Numbered from the stretch's first letter, positions 7,972 to 14,045 are shown. The stretch: DNA of 20,562 bases from JAAYKM01 sp964408155 (GCA_964408155.1 CAYOYJ010000026.1:1-20562), one strand, 5' to 3'. Made by a program: numbers and translations. Notes: generated from the sequence alone by a model not told the origin.

Positions 7972-9123
7972 GTGACGAAAAAAGGTCACCCTGTCGGGGT
8001 GGTGGAAACACAATATCTGACTTTTGCCGGGGGGGCGGAACCCTTGCGTCTGGAGTCCGGAAAAACACTGGGGCCCGTGCGGCTTGCCTACGAAACCTAC
8101 GGCCATCTGAACGAGGATCGATCCAACGCCATTTTGGTGCTCCATGCGCTGTCGGCGGACGCGCATGCCGCGGGGCATTTCAAAGGGAGCCGTGATCCGG
8201 GCTGGTGGGACGCCATGATCGGCCCGGGCAAGGCCTTCGATACCGATCTGTACTTTGTAATCTGCTCCAACGTCATTGGAGGATGCAAAGGCAGCACGGG
8301 GCCGTCGTCGCTTAATCTGAAGACGGGCAAGCCCTACGGTCTGGAGTTTCCAATCATTACCATCGGCGACATGGTCGAAGCCCAGCGGTGTCTGATCGAT
8401 TTTCTCGGCATCGATCAGCTCCTGTGTGTCGTCGGCGGGTCTATGGGAGGCATGCAGGCTCTCCAGTGGGCGGCCGGCTGCCCAAAGCGGGTGAGGGCGG
8501 TCATTCCAATTGCAACGGCATTGAAAAACTCGCCCCAGCAGATCGCCTTCAATGAGGTGGTGCGCCAGTCCATCATGGCCGATCCGACCTGGCGGGAAGG
8601 GAATTACTATGATTACGGCCAGCCGGAGAAGGGCTTGGCCATCGCCCGAATGCTTGGGCACATTACGTTCATGAGCGATCAGTCCATGGAGGAGAAGTTC
8701 TCTCGACGATTGAAGAACGGCAACTACAGCTTCAAGTTCGGAGCCGATTTTGAGGTGGAAAGTTATCTCCGTTACCGGGGCGACAATTTCGTCAAGCGTT
8801 TCGACGCCAATTCGTATCTTTATGTGACAAAGGCCCTCGATTATTTTGACGTATCGAATGGCCGGCTTATCGGTGCGAACGGCTGCGAAAAAATCCGGTT
8901 TCTGGTCATTTCCTTCAAATCGGACTGGCTTTATCCACCCTATCAATCCCAGGAGATTGTGAAGGAGTTGAAGCGGAAGGCGTGCGATGTGACCTACTGT
9001 GAAATCGCCTCCACCTATGGTCACGATGCGTTCCTGTTAGAGGTAAAGGAACAGACGAATCTGATTCGCCCCTTCCTGGACAAGACCTTCCACGGTTACG
9101 AGGTCGCCGAGTATGCCATCTGA
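7972..9123 (+). CDS. metX: homoserine O-acetyltransferase
   Basis: This 383-residue alpha/beta-hydrolase-fold enzyme acetylates homoserine with acetyl-CoA, giving the substrate of MetY. The nucleophile elbow GGSMGG puts the serine at 157, the acid is Asp318 in SFKSDWLYP, and the histidine is His351 in YGHDAF. The oxyanion-side LHALSADAHAAG and the NVIGGCKGSTGPSS segment are typical of MetX. I chose the GTG at 7972 because GGAGGGG stands just before it at 7962-7968; a GTG four codons earlier would overlap that site. Its end overlaps metW by 11 bases, the usual metX-metW arrangement. Succinyl-CoA use cannot be ruled out from sequence alone. Confidence 0.95.
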   Translation: MTKKGHPVGVVETQYLTFAGGAEPLRLESGKTLGPVRLAYETYGHLNEDRSNAILVLHALSADAHAAGHFKGSRDPGWWDAMIGPGKAFDTDLYFVICSNVIGGCKGSTGPSSLNLKTGKPYGLEFPIITIGDMVEAQRCLIDFLGIDQLLCVVGGSMGGMQALQWAAGCPKRVRAVIPIATALKNSPQQIAFNEVVRQSIMADPTWREGNYYDYGQPEKGLAIARMLGHITFMSDQSMEEKFSRRLKNGNYSFKFGADFEVESYLRYRGDNFVKRFDANSYLYVTKALDYFDVSNGRLIGANGCEKIRFLVISFKSDWLYPPYQSQEIVKELKRKACDVTYCEIASTYGHDAFLLEVKEQTNLIRPFLDKTFHGYEVAEYAI

Positions 9124-9709
9124 GGACGTAAGGCTCGATCACCGAATTATTGCCGGGGTTGTGGAAGCGGGTTCCAAGATTCTCGACCTGGGGTGCGGGA
9201 ACGGAGACCTGATGTACCTGCTGGCCCGGGAGAAAAGCGTCCGGGTGCAGGGGATCGAACTGGACGAAGCGGCCATCTACGAATGTGTGAAAAAGGGGTT
9301 GAGTGTCATTCACGGGGACATTGAGGAGGGCCTGCGGGAATATCCCGATGCCTCCTTCGACGATGTGATCCTCAACCAGAGCATCCAGCAGGTGAGGAAA
9401 GTGGACGAGGTTTTTGAGCAGGCCCTGCGTATCGGGCGCCGCATCATCGTGGGTTTTCCGAATTTTGCCCATCTGGGGGCGCGATCAATGCTTTTTTTTC
9501 GCGGAACATCCCCGATGACGAAATCATTGCCCTATCGCTGGAACGATACGCCCAATGTCCGTTTTTTAAGTGTGACCGACTTTAAGCGATTTTGCGTCGA
9601 ACATGCCCTCCGCATTCTGGAGAGTCACTATCTGGGAGGGACGAAGGAAGTTCGTTTCTGGCCGAACCTCTTAGCCAAGGATGCCCTGTTTGTATTGGCG
9701 AAGCCGTAA
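9113..9709 (+). CDS. metW: methionine biosynthesis protein MetW (methyltransferase fold)
   Basis: This 198-residue protein has the Rossmann methyltransferase motif ILDLGCGNGDLMYLL at about residues 23-37, then GIELDE, and the MetW-typical DDVILNQSIQQV, VGFPNFAHLGAR, and PYRWNDTPNVRFLSVTDF blocks. MetW is almost always encoded directly after metX and is thought to support the acetyltransferase step; its own reaction is not firmly known. The ATG lies within the last codons of metX. The length fits the family. The next gene, the sulfur-carrier candidate, starts 16 bases downstream behind a strong AAGGAGG. Confidence 0.95.
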   Translation: MPSEDVRLDHRIIAGVVEAGSKILDLGCGNGDLMYLLAREKSVRVQGIELDEAAIYECVKKGLSVIHGDIEEGLREYPDASFDDVILNQSIQQVRKVDEVFEQALRIGRRIIVGFPNFAHLGARSMLFFRGTSPMTKSLPYRWNDTPNVRFLSVTDFKRFCVEHALRILESHYLGGTKEVRFWPNLLAKDALFVLAKP

Positions 9710-9725
9710 AGATAAGGAGGACAAA

Positions 9726-10031
9726 ATGAAAATCAAACTGCAGACCATGGACCCCCGGATGAAGCAGGTACTGGGTTGGGAAAGGAAAACGGAAGAAGAA
9801 ATCGAAACGGACGCCCGGACCGTGGCCGATTTTTTCAGGCAGGTGAAGGACAAGGATGGCCGACCCCTTTACGACCGTTTCATGGACGATCGGGACGTTG
9901 TCATTGCCAACAGCTATGTTTTTTTCAACTGCATGGCCTTTCTGAAGCGAGAGGATTTCGAGCGCACGACGATCAAAGAAAGCGATAAGGTTATTCTCCT
10001 GCGTGCTCTGGCCGGCGCCGGAGGAGGATAG
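9726..10031 (+). CDS. ubiquitin-like sulfur-carrier protein candidate (ThiS/MoaD/HcyS type)
   Basis: This 101-residue protein ends LLRALAGAGGG, the exposed C-terminal Gly-Gly of beta-grasp sulfur carriers. Before it stands KESDKVILLRALAG, which resembles the GDEV.L.P.VAGG end of MoaD and ThiS. A VVIANSYVFFNCMAFLK segment sits where the family has its V.vNg strand. It is longer than ThiS (about 66) or MoaD (about 81). The next gene is an E1-like adenylyltransferase that would activate such a C-terminus, which supports the call. Genes on the other side are metY, cysK, metX and metW, so the product probably carries thiocarboxylate sulfur for homocysteine synthesis, as HcyS does in Wolinella. A MoaD-like role is less likely without other moa genes. 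Start: ATG after AAGGAGG (9714-9720). Confidence 0.75.
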   Translation: MKIKLQTMDPRMKQVLGWERKTEEEIETDARTVADFFRQVKDKDGRPLYDRFMDDRDVVIANSYVFFNCMAFLKREDFERTTIKESDKVILLRALAGAGGG

Positions 10032-10036
10032 GAGAG

Positions 10037-10058
10037 AAGATAAGATAAGATAAGATAA
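10037..10058. repeat. pentanucleotide tandem repeat (AAGAT)x4
   Basis: Four perfect AAGAT units (10037-10056) plus AA lie in the 51-base gap between the carrier and E1 genes. The repeat is followed by a separate AAGGA before the E1 start. It could vary in length by slippage and so change spacing between the two genes. Confidence 0.8.
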
Positions 10059-10082
10059 ATGTCATAAGGGATTAAGGATATC

Positions 10083-10823
10083 ATGCTGACAGAATACGAT
10101 CTTTTACGGTACCGACGGCAGATTTTTTACCCTTATCTGGGTGAGGAAGGACAGGATAAGTTGCGAAACGCCCATGTGGTCATCGTCGGAGCGGGTGGTC
10201 TGGGGTCTCCGAACGCCATTTACCTGGCGGCGGCGGGAATCGGTCATCTGACCCTGATCGACAGGGATGTCGTATCTTTGTCCAACCTGAACCGCCAGAT
10301 TCTCCACTACGATCAGGACATCGGCCGGGAGAAGGTCCTCTCGGGGACCGAGAAGCTGCGTCTGTTGAATCCCGCCGTTCAGGTGACGCCCGTCATGAAG
10401 CGCATCGACGAAAGTAACGCGTCGGAACTCATTGCCGGCGCTCAGGTGGTCATCGACGGTCTCGATAATTTCGAGACCCGCCTGATCGTGAACCGGGCCT
10501 GTGTTGAACGCGGTATTCCCTTCATCCACGGCGGTGTCCACAGCCTGATGGGAGAGGCGACCACCCTCATCCCGGGGCAAACGCCCTGTTTTGCCTGCCT
10601 GTGCCAGGATGTGCCGGAGCAGGAGGAAGAGATTCCCGTCTTGGGGCCACTCCCGGGTATGATCGCCTGCGTCCAGGTTATGGAGGCGATCAAGTACCTG
10701 GCGGGATTCGGGACACTTCTGGCGGGGCGGATGCTGTTCATCGACGGTTCGGACATGACTTTCAGCACCGTCAACATTGAGAAGGCAAAACACTGCCCGG
10801 TGTGCGGGGAGAAATCTTTATAA
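10083..10823 (+). CDS. E1-like adenylyltransferase, ThiF/MoeB/HesA family (HcyF candidate)
   Basis: This 246-residue protein activates the C-terminal Gly of a ubiquitin-like sulfur carrier by adenylation. The nucleotide loop GAGGLG is at 36-41, followed by DRDVVSLSNLNRQ (arginine 71 and the NLNRQ block) and DGLDNFETR (125-133) for Mg-ATP. Zinc ligands are the pairs C169-F-A-C172 and C238-P-V-C241. The PGMIACVQVMEAIKYL helix is typical of MoeB/ThiF. There is no rhodanese domain, so sulfur must come from another source. It follows the carrier gene, with AAGGA before its ATG, and precedes the MOSC gene by 25 bases. Given the methionine genes around it, an HcyF-like role is more likely than MoeB or ThiF proper. 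Confidence 0.9.
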   Translation: MLTEYDLLRYRRQIFYPYLGEEGQDKLRNAHVVIVGAGGLGSPNAIYLAAAGIGHLTLIDRDVVSLSNLNRQILHYDQDIGREKVLSGTEKLRLLNPAVQVTPVMKRIDESNASELIAGAQVVIDGLDNFETRLIVNRACVERGIPFIHGGVHSLMGEATTLIPGQTPCFACLCQDVPEQEEEIPVLGPLPGMIACVQVMEAIKYLAGFGTLLAGRMLFIDGSDMTFSTVNIEKAKHCPVCGEKSL

Positions 10824-10848
10824 AACCAGATTAGAAGGAGTCGTCCCG

Positions 10849-11307
10849 ATGGCAGCTTCAACAAAGGGCCGGGTTTTATCGGTCAACATCAGCGAGAAAA
10901 AGGGTGAGAAAAAGCACAATGTGGACCGGTGTCTCCTCGTGGCGCAACTCGGTTTGGAAGGAGACGCCCACGCGGGATTTCAGCACCGGCAGGTAAGCCT
11001 TCTGGCGGAAGACAGCGTCCGGAAGATCCGCGATAAGGGCCTTGATGTCCAATTCGGCGATTTTGCAGAGAATCTGACCATTTCCGGCATCGAGCTGTTT
11101 GCCTTGCCGATCGGCACGAAGCTGAAGGTGGGGAAGGAAGTCCTCCTGGAAATGACCCAGATCGGCAAGCTCTGCCGTGAGCGGTGCAACATCTTTCACC
11201 AGGTGGGGGATTGCGTCATGCCCCGGGAAGGCGTCTTTGCCGCCGTCATTACGGGTGGGGAAGTCCGGGTCGGCGACGAGGTGGAGGTTATTGGGCAGGG
11301 AACTTGA
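10849..11307 (+). CDS. MOSC domain protein
   Basis: This 152-residue protein is a single MOSC domain, the fold found at the C-terminus of molybdenum-cofactor sulfurase and proposed to carry sulfur on a conserved cysteine. The opening GRVLSVNISEKKGEKK, GLEGDAHAGFQHRQVSLL and GDFAENLTISGI match stand-alone MOSC proteins. Cysteines at 109, 113 and 122 lie in the GKLCRERC.....GDCVMPREGVFA segment, where the reactive cysteine is expected. AGAAGGAG precedes the ATG at 10849. It is the last gene of the operon, directly after the E1 gene. Stand-alone MOSC genes often sit with molybdopterin genes, but none are present; a sulfur-relay role to the carrier/E1 pair is inferred. Confidence 0.88.
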   Translation: MAASTKGRVLSVNISEKKGEKKHNVDRCLLVAQLGLEGDAHAGFQHRQVSLLAEDSVRKIRDKGLDVQFGDFAENLTISGIELFALPIGTKLKVGKEVLLEMTQIGKLCRERCNIFHQVGDCVMPREGVFAAVITGGEVRVGDEVEVIGQGT

Positions 11308-11363
11308 ACGCCTGATTTGCTCTGTATTTAACCTAAAGGTGTAGGGTGTGTTCGCGACCGCGA

Positions 11364-11456
11364 AACGCACCGCAAAAAATCATTCCCTTGTCATCATCAA
11401 TGATCGAATGGCGATTCCTCATTCATTCTTGCATTTCCTATTATATTCGGTGCGTT
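11364..11456. repeat. 9-base inverted repeat between convergent genes
   Basis: AACGCACCG (11364-11372) and CGGTGCGTT (11448-11456) are perfectly complementary across 75 bases. The outer ends read GTTATGC (11454-11460) on one side and GCGAAAC (11360-11366) on the other, loosely like integron R boxes. A compact GTGCG-TTATG-CGCAC hairpin (11450-11464) overlaps the right arm. Repeats of this length are expected by chance in 20 kb, so function is uncertain. The 11308-11485 gap holds no gene. Confidence 0.4.
11374..11410 (-). terminator. weak terminator candidate after the PPOX gene
   Basis: In minus-strand RNA, CATTC (complement of 11406-11410) pairs with GAATG (complement of 11381-11385), with an inner ATCAT/ATGAT stem between them. 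A run of six T (complement of 11374-11379) follows. The outer stem is only five pairs. The element is the best termination candidate between the convergent operon and this gene. Confidence 0.3.
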
Positions 11457-11485
11457 ATGCGCACATGACGCTACGGGCGGGGGCT

Positions 11486-11857
11486 TCACCATGTTTGAGT
11501 GGCAGATTCGATGGTAACGGCCAAGGTGGCGCGTAGCCAATTGAACTTTTCTTTCATGAAATCAAAATCAGGCCCGGACGCAATGAAACTCGCCTTTCCT
11601 TTGATCAAGAAACCGGCGCCGGCGCCATGCAAGCCCTGAACTTTACTACTCCCCAAGGTAATCAATACATTTGCATTGTAGGTGATGTTGGCCTCCGTTT
11701 TGTGCATGTAACCTGCGGGGATAAACAGTCGTCCATCTGGTGATATTCGGAGGTAGCTATTCCAAGTATTGACCATATGGGGCCCGTCAGGTCCCAAAGT
11801 GGCGATAGCGACAACTCCGTCCTTCTTCATGATTTCCTGAAGCTTCTCCGGGACCAT
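11486..11857 (-). CDS. PPOX-class (pyridoxamine-phosphate-oxidase-like) flavin-binding protein
   Basis: This 123-residue protein has the split-barrel layout of small FMN- or F420-binding PPOX proteins: an N-terminal helix (VPEKLQEIMKKDG), strands VVAIATLGPDGPHMVNTW and GRLFIPAGY, then KTEANITYNANVLITLGS, and a closing GFLIKGKASFIASGPDFDF strand and helix. Substrate and reaction cannot be told; proteins of this kind reduce, oxidise or bind small ligands in the cytoplasm. AGGAGG stands before the ATG at 11857. There is no recognisable promoter between it and the SGNH gene, which ends 49 bases upstream. It is probably cotranscribed with that gene; its original promoter seems to lie beyond the inserted cassette. 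Confidence 0.85.
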   Translation of the reverse strand: MVPEKLQEIMKKDGVVAIATLGPDGPHMVNTWNSYLRISPDGRLFIPAGYMHKTEANITYNANVLITLGSSKVQGLHGAGAGFLIKGKASFIASGPDFDFMKEKFNWLRATLAVTIESATQTW

Positions 11858-11891
11858 CGTGTTTTCCTCCTGTAGCTTTGTTTGTTATTTT

Positions 11892-11965
11892 GACGAACGC
11901 TTGCCATCACCGGCGGGAATGGAGCGCAGCGGAATTCCCGTCCGATTGCATGGCATTGTTATGCC
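11892..11965 (-). other. attC-like integron recombination site
   Basis: Read on the minus strand, the site runs as follows. R'' is GGCATAAC (11965-11958), then spacer AA, then L'' TGCCAT (11955-11950), then a short unpaired stretch. An inner stem follows, CGG(A)CGGGAAT (11944-11934) pairing with ATTCCCGCCG (11920-11911), with one extrahelical A and a 13-base loop. Then come L' ATGGCA (11907-11902), AGC, and the crossover G^TTCGTC (11898-11892). The nested imperfect stem with a bulged base, flanked by AAC and GTT, is the attC architecture, and the length is normal. The chromosomal R' is not GTTRRRY, as expected if the right side is an ordinary target site. The SGNH stop codon lies in L'. Confidence 0.68.
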
Positions 11966-12775
11966 ATTCTTCTATGCTATGTGCTATCAGTTTACCCAAT
12001 TTCGAGTATCCATCATGGTTTAGATGTGATGGATTTGCGTATAGCTCTTTGCTGGTATTGTAATCATCAGTAATTGGGGAAAACTCAACAAGCAGGACTT
12101 TGTCTGCGATACCTGATTCTTGGAGTTTTTCTCGGAGTGCCTTTCTGTATTCTCTGATTACATCCACATTCCCGTTATCAAACAGCCAAAGGTAAATAGA
12201 CCTTTTCCCCCACGATAAAAATCCAACCGAGGGAGTATCTTCTATTCCATATTCTGGAACTTCGACGATTACAGGTTTTATCCCACGAGCTAATGCTGTC
12301 TGAACGATGAGAAACATATGATGAGCATAAAATGTCTTTCCAATGTGCCCTACAGAATCGTTTACCCCTGCAACAACAACCAAGTAATCTAAATCGTCAT
12401 CCATGAACAGAGCATTGCTCGATTTTTCGTCACCCCTTTCCAAGAAAAGGGAGCGATATATTTGACGACTTTTTGCCCCTGGATGACCCGAGCTGAGGAC
12501 TACGGTCTCGAATCCAGAGGTTGCCACCGTTTGTTCAACAGCTCGGTCTAATTTCTGACCAGCAACCCAGCTGTCACCGATCACGCCGATTTTTAGTTGT
12601 TCGGGCAATTCACTCGATGTAGTTCGTGCCGGAACTTCTTTAAAACTATCAAGCGACGTATCATTGTGGATGTAGAGGGCGCAGAGAATGAGGCCAATCA
12701 AACCAGCAGCAGCGACTACTAACAGGGCTTTCTTCAACAGCTTATATTTTCTCATCATGTTTCCTTGGGGCATAA
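11898..12775 (-). mobile_element. single integron gene cassette (878 bp) carrying an SGNH hydrolase gene
   Basis: The cassette starts on the minus strand at G^TTATGCC (G at 12776, cassette from 12775) and ends at its attC-like site (crossover after 11898). The 5' end and the R'' box GGCATAAC are perfectly complementary over eight bases, which is the rule for a cassette that closes as a circle. The gene starts 17 bases inside the 5' boundary with its own AAGGAAA and ends within attC, the usual compact layout. It is richer in A+T than its neighbours. No integrase or second clear cassette is present, so this looks like an isolated insertion at a secondary GTT site. Confidence 0.65.
11907..12758 (-). 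CDS. SGNH/GDSL-type hydrolase, membrane anchored (cassette gene)
   Basis: This 283-residue protein has an N-terminal signal anchor (KKALLVVAAAGLIGLILCALYI, residues 9-30) and an outward SGNH domain. Block I is GVIGDSW, with Ser63 as nucleophile; a glycine block follows (SSGHPGAKS, 89-97); block III is VAGVNDS (Asn133); block V is HLNHDGY (His245). The position three before His245 is Asn242, where most members have Asp, so it may act as a Ser-His dyad. Such enzymes are esterases or polysaccharide/peptidoglycan deacetylases; the substrate is not evident. The start is one of two adjacent ATGs (12758, 12755) after AAGGAAA. An upstream frame to 12818 lies outside the cassette and is discounted. 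The tail HNNAMQSDGNSAALHSRR is translated attC. Confidence 0.85.
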   Translation of the reverse strand: MMRKYKLLKKALLVVAAAGLIGLILCALYIHNDTSLDSFKEVPARTTSSELPEQLKIGVIGDSWVAGQKLDRAVEQTVATSGFETVVLSSGHPGAKSRQIYRSLFLERGDEKSSNALFMDDDLDYLVVVAGVNDSVGHIGKTFYAHHMFLIVQTALARGIKPVIVEVPEYGIEDTPSVGFLSWGKRSIYLWLFDNGNVDVIREYRKALREKLQESGIADKVLLVEFSPITDDYNTSKELYANPSHLNHDGYSKLGKLIAHSIEEWHNNAMQSDGNSAALHSRR

Positions 12776-12778
12776 CAA

Positions 12779-12807
12779 TTAATACACCCATCCTGGTTTT
12801 TTTCCAA
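12779..12807 (-). promoter_or_regulatory. promoter just upstream of the cassette
   Basis: On the minus strand TTGGAA (12802-12807, four of six) is separated by 17 bases from TATTAA (12779-12784, four of six). The predicted start is within a few bases of the cassette boundary at 12775/12776. It would transcribe the SGNH gene and then the PPOX gene. With the cassette removed it would sit directly before the PPOX leader. Confidence 0.4.
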
Positions 12808-13032
12808 AATTCGCACAATCCTATGCCATTTCATGAAAAATGAAAATAATAAAATATGTTATAAAATCAACTTAATTGAATTTTTACCGGTGGTTATTTC
12901 ATAGTAATAAAGACCAAAAAACCAAGAGGTAATTTGTGGGAAATTTGGCAGACGGTTCATTATGAAATCAGCGCAAGTTAGGAACACTTCCCCATACCCC
13001 TCGTTTCTTTTTTCGTAGTCGGTTTTTTCTCT
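12808..13032. other. A+T-rich intergenic region without a gene
   Basis: No convincing gene is present. Two small dyads occur: TTTCAT/ATGAAA around a five-base loop (about 12829-12846), and an AAAATCAA/TTGAATTTT stem (about 12863-12884) followed by T and so weakly terminator-like on the plus strand. The sequence from 13005 to 13040 is strongly T-rich on the plus strand. Confidence 0.5.
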
Positions 13033-13419
13033 TTATTTTTGACAGTGTTTTTCCGGGATTCCCAGGCGCTGGACCGTGTCCCGTTCAAAGTCAAATTCGA
13101 TGAAGACGCAGGCCTCGTCGCCCATGACCCAGGTGTCATGGCCGGGCGGGACGGCAAGAACACAGGGGGCGACGTGGTCTTCCACGCAGCCGTCGCTGAA
13201 GAGGATGCGGATGCTGCCCTTTACGAGAAAACCCACATGGGCGTGCAGGCAGTATTCGGTCTTGGCGACGGGTTTCATCTGGGTGGACCAGCGGAAGCCG
13301 GGGGGATAGATCATGCGTTTCACCCGGGCGGCGCCGGTCGTGACGATATCCAGTTCAATGCCGCCGATATCACGATGATCGGCACCGGGAATGGGGGCAA
13401 AAAGAGGATCGATACTCAT
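13033..13419 (-). CDS. small cupin-domain protein
   Basis: This 128-residue protein is one cupin beta-barrel. Motif 1 runs from about YPPGFRWSTQM to AKTEYCLHAHVGFLVKGSIRI (39-72), with Glu55 and the histidine pair His59/His61 as likely metal ligands. Motif 2 is CVLAVPPGHDTWVMGDEACVFIEFD (86-110, shown in part), with His94. Cupins of this size are diverse metal enzymes or sensors, so no function can be assigned. I chose the ATG at 13419 because AGGAGG stands eight bases before it; an upstream start at 13452 has no such site. It follows the lipoprotein gene by 59 bases on the same strand and may be cotranscribed with it. Confidence 0.85.
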   Translation of the reverse strand: MSIDPLFAPIPGADHRDIGGIELDIVTTGAARVKRMIYPPGFRWSTQMKPVAKTEYCLHAHVGFLVKGSIRILFSDGCVEDHVAPCVLAVPPGHDTWVMGDEACVFIEFDFERDTVQRLGIPEKHCQK

Positions 13420-13478
13420 ATAAGGTTCCTCCTGCTTGACGGTTTTTTGCAATGGCTGTTGGTTAAACCGCGTGCGGC

Positions 13479-13967
13479 TCAGCGGTAACCTGCCTCCTTG
13501 GCGTTGTGGATGATCGTGATCAGGTTTCCCGAGTTGTAATCGCCGGAGGGGTCGCTGGCGAAAATCAACCGCCCCTGTTTTTTGTATACCAGCTCGTGGC
13601 GGTATACGTCACTGCCGTGATAATAGGGGATCCAGGCCTTGCCGGTCACATAGGCGCCCTGATCGCTCGGCTGACCGATCAGCTTGGTCACCTGTTTCAT
13701 CGTCATCCCGATTTTCAGCTTCGTGAACTTGCTGCCCTTGGCCGGTTTACCGATGATCTCGCCTTCCCAGCCGTTGATACCCTTGACGGTTTGTGTGTTT
13801 GGCTGGGTTTCAGTCGGCGCAGCCTTTTGTGTCTCCTTGGGAGATTCGGCCTGGGTTGTGGGTGCTGAACTTTCCGCGCTTCCGGTTTTTTGTGCCGTCT
13901 GGCAGGCGTTCAGGAGAAAAACGGTGACAATCGCGGTAAACAGAAACAAGCATATTTTTTTCATCAT
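13479..13967 (-). CDS. lipoprotein with BamE/SmpA-like domain
   Basis: This 162-residue protein begins MMKKICLFLFTAIVTVFLLNAC, a signal peptide with lipobox LLNAC, so it should be lipid-modified and sent to the envelope. A linker rich in Thr, Ser, Glu and Pro follows (about 23-60). The C-terminal domain reads KLKIGMTMKQVTKLIGQPSD, then KAWIPYYHG and HELVYKKQGRLIFA, the pattern of BamE/SmpA-like folds (GMT..QV...LG.P). BamE proper is part of the outer-membrane beta-barrel assembly complex, but many proteins share this fold, so the name should stay general. GGAGG precedes two adjacent ATGs (13967, 13964). A well-formed promoter lies about 50 bases upstream. Confidence 0.85.
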   Translation of the reverse strand: MMKKICLFLFTAIVTVFLLNACQTAQKTGSAESSAPTTQAESPKETQKAAPTETQPNTQTVKGINGWEGEIIGKPAKGSKFTKLKIGMTMKQVTKLIGQPSDQGAYVTGKAWIPYYHGSDVYRHELVYKKQGRLIFASDPSGDYNSGNLITIIHNAKEAGYR

Positions 13968-14016
13968 CGGTCAACCTCCGTGTTGATGTGGAAAAGGGGA
14001 TACTTTCCATGGCCGA

Positions 14017-14045
14017 ATGCTACGAGGGTGAGCCTCGTCTGTCAA
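14017..14045 (-). promoter_or_regulatory. promoter of the BamE-like lipoprotein gene with a dyad in its spacer
   Basis: On the minus strand a perfect TTGACA (14040-14045) is followed after 17 bases by TAGCAT (14017-14022, four of six). The spacer is occupied by a dyad, ACGAGG-N5-CCTCGT (14022-14038), that would fit a dimeric repressor or activator. The promoter call is fair; the operator is an inference. Confidence 0.6.

Noticed and set aside
9726..10823. Carrier and E1 as MoaD/MoeB or ThiS/ThiF
   Set aside because: No molybdopterin or thiamine genes are nearby and the carrier is longer than both; not fully excluded.
11366..11897. PPOX gene as a second intact integron cassette
   Set aside because: Its 5' end TTCGTC is not complementary to the GCATAAC box downstream, which breaks the cassette rule; insertion of the SGNH cassette at a secondary site explains the junction better.
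12759..12818. N-terminal extension of the SGNH protein
   Set aside because: It lies across the cassette boundary and promoter; AAGGAAA precedes the ATG pair at 12758/12755.
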